Positions 1-8,582 of a stretch of 64,000 nt of DNA are shown here, piece by piece. The stretch is taken from assembly GCA_016938735.1 (NCBI GenBank), contig JAFGUB010000036.1:1-64000 (forward strand), written 5' to 3'. A program made the translations under genes and the position numbers. Position 1 is the stretch's first letter. Each line of letters begins with the position of its first letter. The notes under the pieces are model-generated. The model was not told the DNA's origin. It was given only the letters and a program-made list of their open reading frames with translations, and did not search any database. Origin of the DNA: Campylobacterales bacterium. Lineage in GTDB: Bacteria > Campylobacterota > Campylobacteria > Campylobacterales > Sulfurimonadaceae.

Positions 1-139
1 ATGCTAAAATCCCTCAGGTCTATTCCATCGGCGAATCAGGTGGAAACATAGTTGTGAAACGGGTGGAAACTTGGAGTGAAATGGACACAAACGGTTGAAA
101 GCTTTTTTTGAGCAGAACAAAGATATCAATAGAACCAAT

Positions 140-158
140 AGACCTCTTGCAAAACTCA
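140..158 (+). repeat. Left terminal inverted repeat of the IS
   Basis: This 19-bp sequence is the exact reverse complement of 1038-1056, and identity stops at base 20. It is preceded by the AAT target duplication. Confidence 0.93.
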
Positions 159-189
159 AAACAGGCATTGAAATTGCTTATGACAAGAC

Positions 190-1040
190 ATGAGCAGATA
201 TGAGCAACTAAAACAACAAACTCCAAAGCGGTTCAAACGGCTTATTGGAGTCAAAAAAGAGACGTTTGAGGCAATGATCGAAGTGTTTTTGACCTATGAG
301 CGTGTTCGAAAATAACAATTGGGGATAGGAGGACGAAAGTCTTTGTGCCCCGAAGACAAAGTATTGTTGATGCTAAGCTATTACCGCGAATACCGCACAC
401 TGGAACATATCGGGTTTGATTTTGGTGTGAGCGAAGCGACGGCATCAAGAGTGGTACGGGAGGTTGAGAAGGTGCTAATACAATCAGGTAAATTTTCCCT
501 GCCGGGCAAGAAAGCCCTTTATGCCAACGAAGGGGCAGCACTGGAGTATGTTGTGATTGATGCGATGGAATGCAGTGTTGAGCGTCCAAAAAAAAGCAAC
601 ACCGCTGCTACAGCGGCAAGAAAAAGCGCCACAGCGTGAAGGCTCAAGTGGTGATTGATCCACTACAGCACATCTTGTGTATCGCTATCAGCATGGTCAC
701 TATGCATGACTTCAAGCTCTTTAAACGAAGCCGCTTACCTATCCCAAAAGAGACGAAAGCCTGTATTGATACAGGCTATCTTGGGATCGATAAAATTCAT
801 GCCAATATCGAAATACCGAAGAAAAAAAGCAAACTTCATCCACTCACCAAAGAGTATAAGGCTGCCAATAAAGCCAAAGCTTCTACCCGCATTATCGTCG
901 AGCATATCAACGCAAAGATCAAAACCTTTAAAATACTGGGTGAACGCTATCGAAACCGACGCAAGCAGTTCGGCTTACGGTTTAATCTGATCTGCGGTCT
1001 GATCAATTTTGATCGTGGATTTAGGAAGGGTCAAATGTGA
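190..1040 (+). pseudogene. IS5-family DDE transposase, two frames, with an in-frame stop
   Basis: An ATG at 190 opens a frame (MSRYEQLKQQTPKRF) that meets TAA at 313-315, then continues in frame with an HTH region (GVSEATASRVV) and the first catalytic Asp (VVIDAME). At A8G (588-596) the protein homology moves to the -1 frame, giving PKKKQHRCYSGKKKRHSVKA, then the second Asp (CIDTGYLGI) and the Glu (VEHINAKI). A AAA AAA is a classic slippery heptamer, so the shift may be programmed. The TAA at 313 is not explained that way and argues for inactivity unless translation starts downstream. The frame ends with TGA inside the right inverted repeat. Confidence 0.8.
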
Positions 1041-1056
1041 GTTTTGCAAGAGGTCT
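1038..1056 (-). repeat. Right terminal inverted repeat of the IS
   Basis: Perfect 19-bp partner of 140-158, followed by the AAT target duplication at 1057-1059. It contains the transposase stop codon. Confidence 0.93.
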
Positions 1057-1186
1057 AATAAAATAATAGCCGCCTATGACTACGGCTATACAAAAAGTGA
1101 AATCGCCAAATATTTAGAACTTAGTCATACTGCCGTATCCAAGATACTAAATAGCACCTCTAAGCGACTCAAAAAAGGAAAGGTAT

Positions 1187-2137
1187 TTGTACAAAACCCC
1201 GCATAACATCGCAGTGCTTCTCTCAACCTACAACGGAGCGTCTCATCTGCAAGAGCTACTGGGTTCGCTAGAGCAGCAAACCTACCGCACTTTTCATCTG
1301 ATCATTCGCGATGACGGCTCAAACGACCCTACAACCTCCATGCTTGAAACTTTTGTTGCGCAAACAAGCTTACATGTAACGCTACTGCCCCACACACCCA
1401 ACTGCGGCGTGCGCCAAAGTTTTGCTACGCTGCTGCGCTATGGTCTTGAATATACACAGGCTGATCTCTTCATGTTTTGCGACCAAGACGACGTCTGGAA
1501 CGCCACCAAGATCGAGCGTATCCTAGCCGCTGCCAAAAGCACGCCGCAGCTCACGCCCCTGCTGGTTCATACCGACTTGAGCGTCGTTGATGAACGTTTA
1601 CAGGTAATCGATGTCTCCTTTTGGCACTTTGAGCACATCAACCCCGACCAAAAGAGCCTCAACCGTCTGCTTATGCACAACACCGTCACCGGATGCACCA
1701 TGATGATCAACCGCACCTTAGCCGAACTCGCCATGCCGATTCCCGACGAGTGCATCATGCACGACTGGTGGATCGCACTCGTCGCTTCGGCGTTTGGTAC
1801 CATCGTTCCACTTAAAGAGTCCACAATGTTTTACCGTCAGCACGGCTTGAATGACACGGGCGCTAAGCATTATAAACTAGGCTCTATGCCGAAAAAAATC
1901 TACAAAATATTTATCACCGATGAACTCTACATCAAACATCTCAACCACAACCTCAAACAAGCCGTAGCCTTTTTAGAGCGCTACCGCGACCGCCTAGAGC
2001 CTCAACACATCGCCATGCTTCAAGCCTTCACCACACTCAAATCGCAGTCGTGGCTAGAACGCCGCGCGACGCTAATTCGCTACCGACTCTTCAAAAACGG
2101 CCTTGTTCGCAACCTTGGCCTGCTTGCAAGGATTTAG
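1187..2137 (+). CDS. Glycosyltransferase family 2, rhamnosyltransferase-like
   Basis: The 316-residue product starts with the GT-A nucleotide-sugar fold: LLSTYNGASHLQELL (about 11-25), the RDDGSND acidic motif (41-47), and FCDQDDVW near residue 96, which fits the metal-binding DxD of rhamnan and O-antigen transferases. No membrane segment is seen, so it probably works at the cytoplasmic membrane face in surface-polysaccharide assembly. The start is TTG at 1187, chosen because AAGGAAAGG lies about 4 nt upstream; it overlaps the tail of the broken HTH gene by 20 bases. A TTACATGTAA palindrome lies at 1370 and encodes Leu-His-Val. The acceptor and exact sugar cannot be told. Confidence 0.85.
   Translation: MYKTPHNIAVLLSTYNGASHLQELLGSLEQQTYRTFHLIIRDDGSNDPTTSMLETFVAQTSLHVTLLPHTPNCGVRQSFATLLRYGLEYTQADLFMFCDQDDVWNATKIERILAAAKSTPQLTPLLVHTDLSVVDERLQVIDVSFWHFEHINPDQKSLNRLLMHNTVTGCTMMINRTLAELAMPIPDECIMHDWWIALVASAFGTIVPLKESTMFYRQHGLNDTGAKHYKLGSMPKKIYKIFITDELYIKHLNHNLKQAVAFLERYRDRLEPQHIAMLQAFTTLKSQSWLERRATLIRYRLFKNGLVRNLGLLARI
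1370..1379. repeat. Representative copy of the iterated palindrome TTACATGTAA
   Basis: Exact copies start at 1370, 3622, 4385, 5670, 6432, 8663, 9194, 12998, 13901, 15247, 17966, 21891, 24395, 31826, 32552, 36585, 43779, 43868, 45660, 58032, 58577, 60688, 61143 and 61951. CTACATGTAA variants start at 15228, 27976, 32566, 43489, 56639 and 62877; TTACATGTAT/C/G at 28318, 55989, 61395 and 62278; TTACATATAA at 34694 and 41636. Many exact copies extend to CTTACATGTAAG, and those at 4385 and 24395 are 14-bp palindromes. Confidence 0.95.
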
Positions 2138-2138
2138 C

Positions 2139-2882
2139 GTGCGCATCAGCAGCTCTATCGTCCTTTACCGCGAGTCTTCGGCCACTTTGGAGCGGGTTTT
2201 GGCGAGTTTCGCTTCCATTGAGGGCGAAAAAGAGTTGATCGTACTTGATAATTCGCCGACACCCGCTTTGCAAACGCTCTGCCTGCGCTACGGAGCCGCC
2301 TACCTACACGAACCGCGCAACATCGGCTTCGGTGCGGGGCACAACCGTGCGTTTGGTGCGCGCACACAACCCAGCGACGTGCATCTGCTGATCAACCCCG
2401 ACACCCGTTTTGAGGGTGCAGCCGTGCTGGAGTTTGCCCGTTGGCTCCATCGGCAAAACGATATCGCCCTCGCCACCCCCGCCCTGATCAACCCCGACGG
2501 TACACCACAGCATTTCATCCGCCCCATCCCTACGCCCTTCAGCCTTATCAAACGGCGTCTGTTTGGCCACCAAAAAAGCAAAATGGAAGAGTACGAAGAG
2601 ATTGCCGCGATTCCCTTTGCGCATGGCAGTTTTCTAGGGCTGCGTAGTGAAATTTTTGCGCGCCTTGGCGGATTTGATGAGCGTTTTTTCCTCTATATGG
2701 AAGACGTCGATCTCTTCATCCGCGCCAAAGCATTGGGCCAAACTGTCATCTATCCCCACTGCACCATCACCCACGAACACCGCAGAGGCTCATCCAAAAG
2801 CCTCAAGCTCTTGCTCATCCATCTACGCTCGGCGTTCAAGTTTTTCTGGAAATACCGAACATCCGAGCCTATGCTACAATAA
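2139..2882 (+). CDS. Glycosyltransferase family 2, rhamnosyltransferase-like (WbbL type)
   Basis: The product is 247 residues and follows the previous gene by one base. It has a GT2 fold with IVLDNSP, NIGFGAGHNRA, an INPDT acidic motif, and GGFDERFFLYMEDVDLFIRA, the signature of dTDP-rhamnosyl transferases. GTG 2139 is preferred as start because AAGGA at 2128-2132 is correctly spaced; a longer frame from TTG 2103 lacks such a site. It is probably cotranscribed with the upstream GT2 gene and adds another sugar to the same glycan. Confidence 0.85.
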   Translation: MRISSSIVLYRESSATLERVLASFASIEGEKELIVLDNSPTPALQTLCLRYGAAYLHEPRNIGFGAGHNRAFGARTQPSDVHLLINPDTRFEGAAVLEFARWLHRQNDIALATPALINPDGTPQHFIRPIPTPFSLIKRRLFGHQKSKMEEYEEIAAIPFAHGSFLGLRSEIFARLGGFDERFFLYMEDVDLFIRAKALGQTVIYPHCTITHEHRRGSSKSLKLLLIHLRSAFKFFWKYRTSEPMLQ

Positions 2883-2908
2883 CACCTATATTGACAAAAG
2901 GAGACCAC

Positions 2909-3463
2909 ATGGGCGCCTTAAACTATCTCCCCCACTACACCTACGATGACTACAAGCTCTGGGAAGGAAAGTGGGAACTCTATGAAGGGGTACCTATCGC
3001 TATGTCTCCCGCACCGATGATCACCCATCAGGGTATTGCAAGCATGTTCATTGCCCAGCTTACCAACGCGATCGAAGCGTGCGAAGCGTGTATGGTACTG
3101 GGCGAAGAGGATTACAAACTCAGCGACGATACCGTGTTGCGACCCGATGTCGTGCTAATCTGCAACGAACCGCATGACGCCTACATCACCAAAGCCCCCG
3201 AAATCGTGGTTGAAGTGCTCTCCAAATTCACTGCCAAAAACGACGAAGGCTATAAGTTTTATCAATACGAAGCCGAAAAAGTGCTCTACTATGTACTGGT
3301 TTATCCCGATGAGCTGATCGCCAAAATCTACACGCTCAAAGAGGGAAAATACGATAAAGTCGGCGATTTTTCCACCGAAAGCTATCTCTTTGACAAGACG
3401 ACATGTAAAGCATTTTTAGACTTCGAAAAAATATTTCGCCGCTTTCGAAAAAAGGCCCCGTGA
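2909..3463 (+). CDS. Uma2-family (DUF820) restriction-endonuclease-like protein
   Basis: The 184-residue protein has the Uma2 pattern: an N-terminal YDDYKLWEGKWELYEGVP, then MSPAP, LRPDVVLIC and APEIVVEVLS, with Asp and Glu placed as in PD-(D/E)xK nucleases. ATG 2909 is selected by AAAGGAG five bases upstream, over a TTG at 2891. Its stop overlaps the GTG of the kinase gene by 4 bases, so the two are probably cotranslated. Uma2 proteins are abundant in cyanobacteria and often linked to mobile DNA; their function is unknown. It may have been acquired horizontally. Confidence 0.85.
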   Translation: MGALNYLPHYTYDDYKLWEGKWELYEGVPIAMSPAPMITHQGIASMFIAQLTNAIEACEACMVLGEEDYKLSDDTVLRPDVVLICNEPHDAYITKAPEIVVEVLSKFTAKNDEGYKFYQYEAEKVLYYVLVYPDELIAKIYTLKEGKYDKVGDFSTESYLFDKTTCKAFLDFEKIFRRFRKKAP

Positions 3464-4575
3464 ACGTCAATCAACCTAAAGCGCTCCTTTTAGAGCGTTT
3501 TCACCTCCTCATCATCACCATCAACGCCCTAGCGCTGCTCATCGATCTCTATCTGGGCCGCAGCACCAACGCCCTCATCGAAGGAGCGGCGGCGGCGGGG
3601 CTGGGACTCTCGCTCTGGCACTTACATGTAAGCCGTAACGTTGATCGTTCGGCGTGGATCTTTTTGCTGCTGACCTCCGCCGCTCTGCTCTCGCTCATCG
3701 CGCTGAACCATTTTGCCACCATGTCGGTTGTCTTTGTGCTGCTGCTGCCGCTCTCAACGCTGCTTTTTTTGCGGCTGCGCTACACCTTGGCGGTCATCGC
3801 ATCGCTTGCCGCGCTGCTTGGCGCTTTGCTCTACGCGGAGCACCTCACCAACCCAAACAACCCCATCGCCCACAATCCTCAAGCGCTTTTTAACCTGCTT
3901 TATGCGGCGGTGATCATCTACCTTTTTGGTATTCTCTACCACCATTTCATCCTCAAAACCTTCGACGTGCTTGATACTTCCAACCGGCAAAAATCCCTGC
4001 TTCTAGGCGAAGTGCACCACCGTGTCAAAAACAACCTCAATGTCATCGCCTCCATGCTCGGCCTCCAAGCCCTGCGCGGCGATCCTGCGGCAAAAACGGC
4101 CCTGCTCGAGAGCAAAAACCGTATCGAAGCGATGGGCATGGTGCATGAGATGCTCTATCAAAGCGACGATTTTGCCCTCATCGACACCCAAAAGTACTTC
4201 ACGCGCTTAGGCGAGTTGCTGCGCGGCCTCTACAGGGCGGGCGGCGTACGTTTCGAGATCCGATGCGCCGATGTCAAGCTGCCGCTGCAGATCATGCTGC
4301 AACTGGGCATCATTACCAACGAACTCATTACCAATTCGTTAAAATACGCCTTTGTAACGCACGAAGGAGTCATTACGATTAGCCTTACATGTAAGGAGAA
4401 TCTCTGCGTGTTTCACTACGGTGATAACGGCGCGGGCTGCGACACCCAAAGGCTGCAAAACGGTAAATCACTGGGCTTTACCCTCATCGGTCTCGCCGCC
4501 AAACAGCTCGGAAGCCGCTTTGAGGTGCACAGCGAAGAGGGCCTACACTATACACTGGAGTTTGAATATGTCTAA
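3460..4575 (+). CDS. Membrane sensor histidine kinase (HisKA_2 type)
   Basis: The 371-residue protein has about six hydrophobic segments in the first 165 residues with almost no extracytoplasmic loop, then a HisKA_2 dimerization domain (GEVHHRVKNNLNVIASML, phosphoacceptor His near 186-187) and a HATPase domain with ITNELITNSLKYAF (N box) and GDNGAGCD (G1). The start is GTG 3460, overlapping the previous stop. The 3' end overlaps the response regulator start by 8 bases, so they form a pair. Palindromes TTACATGTAA lie in the coding sequence at 3622 and 4385. The signal is unknown; it may be membrane-borne because periplasmic regions are minimal. Confidence 0.9.
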   Translation: MNVNQPKALLLERFHLLIITINALALLIDLYLGRSTNALIEGAAAAGLGLSLWHLHVSRNVDRSAWIFLLLTSAALLSLIALNHFATMSVVFVLLLPLSTLLFLRLRYTLAVIASLAALLGALLYAEHLTNPNNPIAHNPQALFNLLYAAVIIYLFGILYHHFILKTFDVLDTSNRQKSLLLGEVHHRVKNNLNVIASMLGLQALRGDPAAKTALLESKNRIEAMGMVHEMLYQSDDFALIDTQKYFTRLGELLRGLYRAGGVRFEIRCADVKLPLQIMLQLGIITNELITNSLKYAFVTHEGVITISLTCKENLCVFHYGDNGAGCDTQRLQNGKSLGFTLIGLAAKQLGSRFEVHSEEGLHYTLEFEYV

Positions 4576-5245
4576 AGTCATCATCGTCGAAGATGAACTC
4601 ATCGCCGCCGAATACCTCAAAGCCATCGTTGAGCAGAGCGGCGCGGAGGTGCTAGAGATTATCGATAACGCCAAAGAGGCGATCGAACGCTCCATAGCGC
4701 TCAAACCCGACATCATCTTCATGGACGTGATGCTGCGCGGGCCCATGAGCGGCGCGGAGGCGGCGCTCAGCATCAGCCGTATGGTCGAGAGCAAAATCGT
4801 CTTTCTCAGCGCCCATCTGGAGGGTGAAATGGTCGATTACGCGGTAGCCGCACACGCGGCGGGCTACCTTACCAAACCCTACAACGAAGCGCAGATCATC
4901 GCCACACTGCGGCTGCTTGAGCATGCGCCCTCCACCCCCAAAACACCGCAAGCACAACCCGAAATGGTCGAACTCGCCTTTGGCTACACCTACATCACCG
5001 ATCCGGGCCGACTGCTCAAAGAGGGACGGCAAGTTGAGCTGGGGCCCAAAGCGCTCAAACTCGTCGCACTGCTGTGTGAACATGCAGGCATCAGCGTCTC
5101 GAATGAACAGATCAGCATGCAGATTTGGGGCGAGCTGGTGGATGACCGCACCCTAAGATCGCTCATCTTCCGCACCCGCGCGCAGACTTGCGAAGAGCTC
5201 ATTAAAAACGTCAGCGGTTCGGGATATATGATTCAGCTGCCCTGA
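4568..5245 (+). CDS. Response regulator, receiver plus OmpR/PhoB-like winged helix
   Basis: The product is 225 residues. Residues 1-120 are a CheY-like receiver with acidic pocket VEDE (7-10), phosphoacceptor Asp53 (FMDVML), Ser/Thr in VFLSAH and Lys in YLTKPY. Residues about 130-225 form a winged helix (ELGPKALKLVALL, then DDRTLRSLIFRTR and GSGYMI) like trans_reg_C, so it is a DNA-binding regulator. The ATG at 4568 inside the end of the kinase gene is the natural start; an in-frame GTG at 4421 would add sequence with no homology. It is the partner of the upstream kinase, and its regulon is unknown. Confidence 0.9.
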   Translation: MSKVIIVEDELIAAEYLKAIVEQSGAEVLEIIDNAKEAIERSIALKPDIIFMDVMLRGPMSGAEAALSISRMVESKIVFLSAHLEGEMVDYAVAAHAAGYLTKPYNEAQIIATLRLLEHAPSTPKTPQAQPEMVELAFGYTYITDPGRLLKEGRQVELGPKALKLVALLCEHAGISVSNEQISMQIWGELVDDRTLRSLIFRTRAQTCEELIKNVSGSGYMIQLP

Positions 5246-5264
5246 AGCAACCATCTAAAGCCGC

Positions 5265-5270
5265 TATAAT
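5265..5270 (+). promoter_or_regulatory. -10 element of a predicted leaderless transcript
   Basis: TATAAT preceded by GC ends 6 nt before ATG 5277, placing the likely start site on the start codon itself. No Shine-Dalgarno sequence precedes the ATG. No convincing -35 is seen, which is usual in Campylobacterota. Confidence 0.55.
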
Positions 5271-5276
5271 CGCGCT

Positions 5277-6608
5277 ATGAAACATACGCTCAATTCGCTC
5301 ACACTGATCCTCTTTGACCTCATTGCCCTCACCTTCTCGCTGTATGGCGCACACCTGTCACGGCTGATGCTTGAAGGGCACGCCTTCTTTTCGGGCTATC
5401 GCGGCCATGTCGAAGCCTATCTGCTCTCGGGGCTGCTCATCGCGTTTTACCTCATTATCAACTTTGCCCAAGGACTCTACACTAGACGCAACGACTTTTG
5501 GGAGGAGCTGCGCCGCAGTTATATGGGGGCTTTTTTGCTGCTGCTCTCGGTCGTGCTGGTGCTTTTTGTGACCAAATCGGGCGAGCACTACTCGCGCACC
5601 CTCTATCTGCTCTTTTTTGCCAATCTGCTCTGGCTCGCGCCATTAGGGCGTATTGCGGCGAAAAAACTCTTACATGTAAGCGGATTGTGGGCCATCGACG
5701 CCTTTGTGACGGGGGATGAACGCCAGGTTGCCAAACTCAAAAGAGACCTCGCCGCCAACCCCTATCTGGGCTACCGCAGCGTGAACAGTCCGCAAAGCGC
5801 CGAGGTGGTCTTTATCGCCACGCGCGGCATGGAGGTCGAGGCGCTAGAGACGCTGATTCGCACCTACAAACACCGCGTCAAAGAGGTGATGCTCATCCCC
5901 TACCTCCACAACATCAGCTTCGCCAACGCCGAGATCGTCGATCTGCGCATGGCCAGACTCAGCTTCATCAACATCCAAAACCGCCTCTATGTCCCCAAAA
6001 ACATCATGATCAAAAAGATCGCCGAACTGGCTTTGGTGGCGCTGCTGCTGCCGCTGTTTCTGCTTGCTTTTCTCGTCATCGCTTTATGGATCAAGCTCGA
6101 CTCCAAAGGGAGCGTTTTATTTCGGCAGACGCGGCTTGGACGAGACGGCACCCCTTTTACCTGCTACAAATTCCGCACCATGTATCCGCACGGCGAAGCC
6201 CTGCTGCAACCCTACCTCAAAGCCCACCCCGAAGAGCTCGCCTACTATGCGCGCTACCACAAATACCGCCACGACCCGCGCGTCACCCGTGTAGGGCGCT
6301 TTTTACGCCGCTACTCCATCGACGAACTGCCGCAGATGCTCAACGTATTACGCCGCGACATGAGCCTCATCGGCCCGCGCCCCTATATGCTCGATGAGTG
6401 TTCCAAAATCGGTTTTGCCGCAGAGACCATCTTACATGTAAAACCCGGAATGACCGGCCTGTGGCAGATCAGCGGACGCAACGATCTGGACTTTTTCGAG
6501 CGCGTCGAACTCGACGTGTGGTATATCCAAAACTGGTCGCTGTGGCTTGATTTCATTATTTTTCTCAAGACCTTTGCGGTGGTCATCAAGCGCAAAGGGG
6601 CACGCTGA
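5277..6608 (+). CDS. Undecaprenyl-phosphate sugar-1-phosphate transferase (WbaP/WcaJ-like)
   Basis: This 443-residue membrane enzyme probably loads the first sugar phosphate onto undecaprenyl phosphate to start a polysaccharide. Four hydrophobic segments lie in the first 135 residues, followed by a cytoplasmic nucleotide-fold region (about 140-230), another membrane segment near 245-265, and the conserved bacterial sugar transferase domain with KLDSKGSVLFRQTRLGRDG, CYKFRTM, the Asp/Glu-rich YSIDELPQMLNVLRRDMSLI, GPRP and VKPGMTGLWQISGR. It sits downstream of two GT2 genes that could extend the chain. Its stop abuts the convergent pglB-like stop; both lie in TGATCA (6606-6611). Palindromes occur at 5670 and 6432. 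Confidence 0.93.
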   Translation: MKHTLNSLTLILFDLIALTFSLYGAHLSRLMLEGHAFFSGYRGHVEAYLLSGLLIAFYLIINFAQGLYTRRNDFWEELRRSYMGAFLLLLSVVLVLFVTKSGEHYSRTLYLLFFANLLWLAPLGRIAAKKLLHVSGLWAIDAFVTGDERQVAKLKRDLAANPYLGYRSVNSPQSAEVVFIATRGMEVEALETLIRTYKHRVKEVMLIPYLHNISFANAEIVDLRMARLSFINIQNRLYVPKNIMIKKIAELALVALLLPLFLLAFLVIALWIKLDSKGSVLFRQTRLGRDGTPFTCYKFRTMYPHGEALLQPYLKAHPEELAYYARYHKYRHDPRVTRVGRFLRRYSIDELPQMLNVLRRDMSLIGPRPYMLDECSKIGFAAETILHVKPGMTGLWQISGRNDLDFFERVELDVWYIQNWSLWLDFIIFLKTFAVVIKRKGAR

Positions 6609-8582
6609 TCACTTCAGCCGCAGCAAGAGCATTCTGGGCGTTTGTGCCACCTTCTCAAAGCGGCTGCGGTCATACTGCCCCAGCAGCAAGGCGCGCACGA
6701 GCAGCGTCTGCATCGCTTGCTGATCGAGGTAGATCGCCTTTTTGCCCTCATAAATCAGCAGGTGCATCGATGAAGATGCATCGTAGCGCTGAGCGGCAAC
6801 CACGCCGCCCTCTTGGATCACCATCACCCCGGCAATGCGGGTCTGTGCGCCGTCATGACCGCGAATCACGCCGCTGCGCAGATCAAAATCAAAAGTATCG
6901 CCACGGAGCATCGGCTCATGCTTGTCGTAAGGACGCCGCAAATCCGAGATATACAGCTGCATCGAAGCCGCTTTGCGCGCTCCGCTTTTGATGTCGATCG
7001 AAGCAAACTCCTCAAGTGTTTTGAAGGTGAGCAGCATATCGCGGTGCAGCAGCAGATAGACGTCGCGCGTCGCATTCACCTCAACAGGGCGCAACAGCTC
7101 CAGATCCTCAAAGCGCTGCGCGATATCTTCCCGCGCCGCCAGCGGCCGCAAAATCTCCCCGCCACCACGTTGCTGTTCGGCAAAATAGCGCAGTGCGTTG
7201 GCCGCAAAGGTATCGTTTGACGCCAGCAGCACTCTGGCGGCAAGATGGGTGTCGGGGCCGTGACGGCCGTTATCGATGAGCGTATTGTTGCGGCCGGTGT
7301 AGTACCACAACGGCCAGCCGTAATCCCACCAGCTAAAAAGCAGATCTTCCTGCGTACTCTGCTTGGCAAAAGCGCGCAGCGCCGCCACCTCATCCGATAC
7401 AAAGTAGCTAGGCGCAAACGAAGGGTTGAGCCGCGCGATGTTCAGCAGCATCACCCCAAGACCCAAAGCCGTCGCGATTACGGGCGTCCACAAGGCACCA
7501 AAGCCGCCCAGACGCTGAGCCGCGATCACCCAAAGCCCCACAAACCCCAGCGCAAACGCAGGCGTCGCAAACATCACAAAACGCAAACCGCCCAGAGTGG
7601 CCAGAAAGCCCAAAGCCAGCAGCGGCAGCGCGAGCGCCAAAGAGAGCCGCCCCATCAGCAGCAGCACAAACCCCAGCGTCGCCGCGATGGTATAAGGCGC
7701 CATCCCCACATAGGCGTCGTGAATAAAAAAGAGCCGTGTACCCTGCGCCTCCGCGACGCTTTGCAGCGTATCGACAAAGTGGTAGCTTCCCGATGCCGCC
7801 TCTACGCGCACCGTCTCGCTCTTGTGCAGATAATCACCCGCGCGCGAGGCGATGGTGTCATAATTGGCCAAGGCCAAACCCGCCAGCAGCGCCGTAGCAC
7901 TCAAAAGCCACGCCAACCTGCGCCGCAACACCCAAGGAGCAACGATAAGCGCCATCCCCAAAAGTGCCGCAATGATCACCGCAGAGGAGTGATACCAGCC
8001 ATAAAAAGCCCCCAAAAAGAGCACTCCTCCGACCGCCCAAAGCCAACTGCGCCGCTCCAGCGCCATCATCCCCGACGCCACCGCCATATAGGGCAAAAAG
8101 AGATTGAGCACGTCGGTATCCATGTAGCCGACATAAGAGCGGGTGTAGTAGTTGACGCCGCACACCGCGATGAGCGCCGCGTAAAATCCCATACGCGTAT
8201 GGCCCAAAGCGTGTCCCATCAGCACCGTCGGAATCGCTACCAGCGGGGCCAAAAATGCCGGCAAGAGGTACATCGCCCAGTCGATGTTGAGGTTGAAAAT
8301 GGAGACGATCCAGTAGATCAGATAGCCCGCCATATGTTCGGCGTCCATCGGATAGCGGACCCCTTGCAGCAACTCTTTGGCGTAATAACCGTACAGCCCG
8401 GCGTCGGGCGAATAGACGCTCAGCGGTCTGCCCTCAAGCCAAAATGCCTCTATGGGGATATTCTGCTGCCACAACCACAGACGCACGAATACGCCTACGC
8501 TGTAAGCAATCAACATCATTAGCCCTATCTGCAAGGGCGTCGTCGGTTTTGGCTCGATCTTTATATAACGTAAAAATTTCAT
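6609..8582 (-). CDS. pglB: PglB/STT3-family oligosaccharyltransferase
   Basis: The 657-residue protein has about a dozen N-terminal membrane segments and a C-terminal periplasmic domain. The STT3 signature WWDYGW is present at about residues 416-421. An N-terminal acidic YSPDAG motif and YMDTDVLNLF fit the metal- and lipid-oligosaccharide-binding loops. C. jejuni PglB is 713 residues, so this one is slightly short. It would transfer a lipid-linked oligosaccharide to Asn in periplasmic proteins. No pgl glycan-assembly cluster is adjacent, so the donor is made elsewhere or by the polysaccharide genes facing it. No Shine-Dalgarno sequence is obvious before the ATG. Confidence 0.92.
   Translation of the reverse strand: MKFLRYIKIEPKPTTPLQIGLMMLIAYSVGVFVRLWLWQQNIPIEAFWLEGRPLSVYSPDAGLYGYYAKELLQGVRYPMDAEHMAGYLIYWIVSIFNLNIDWAMYLLPAFLAPLVAIPTVLMGHALGHTRMGFYAALIAVCGVNYYTRSYVGYMDTDVLNLFLPYMAVASGMMALERRSWLWAVGGVLFLGAFYGWYHSSAVIIAALLGMALIVAPWVLRRRLAWLLSATALLAGLALANYDTIASRAGDYLHKSETVRVEAASGSYHFVDTLQSVAEAQGTRLFFIHDAYVGMAPYTIAATLGFVLLLMGRLSLALALPLLALGFLATLGGLRFVMFATPAFALGFVGLWVIAAQRLGGFGALWTPVIATALGLGVMLLNIARLNPSFAPSYFVSDEVAALRAFAKQSTQEDLLFSWWDYGWPLWYYTGRNNTLIDNGRHGPDTHLAARVLLASNDTFAANALRYFAEQQRGGGEILRPLAAREDIAQRFEDLELLRPVEVNATRDVYLLLHRDMLLTFKTLEEFASIDIKSGARKAASMQLYISDLRRPYDKHEPMLRGDTFDFDLRSGVIRGHDGAQTRIAGVMVIQEGGVVAAQRYDASSSMHLLIYEGKKAIYLDQQAMQTLLVRALLLGQYDRSRFEKVAQTPRMLLLRLK

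Larger units (their letters stand above)
140..1056 (+). mobile_element. IS5-family insertion sequence (917 bp)
   Basis: Both ends carry a perfect 19-bp terminal inverted repeat (140-158 and 1038-1056, outer end AGACCTCTTGC). The element is flanked by a 3-bp direct repeat AAT (137-139 and 1057-1059), matching the ANT target duplication known for the ISL2 group of IS5. It carries one DDE transposase in two overlapping frames. Clean ends and target duplication suggest a fairly recent insertion. Confidence 0.92.
80..1206 (+). pseudogene. Remnant of an HTH protein gene (RAYT/IS200-like C-terminus) split by an IS element
   Basis: If the insertion element and one AAT target copy are removed, bases 80-139 and 1057-1206 form one open frame of about 70 codons ending at TAA 1204-1206. 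The joined product contains AFFEQNKDINRTNKIIAAYD followed by a helix-turn-helix segment (GYTKSEIAKYLELSHTAVSK). Such an HTH tail is typical of REP-associated (Y1/IS200-like) transposases, but the catalytic domain is not in the window, so the family call is inference. An in-frame TGA at 77-79 closes the frame upstream, so the gene was probably already decaying or lacks its 5' part. Confidence 0.5.

Noticed and set aside
7245..8522. Long plus-strand open frame opposite pglB (425 codons, Arg/His/Gln-rich)
   Set aside because: Composition is that of an antisense shadow; the minus-strand PglB has the WWDYG motif and membrane helices.
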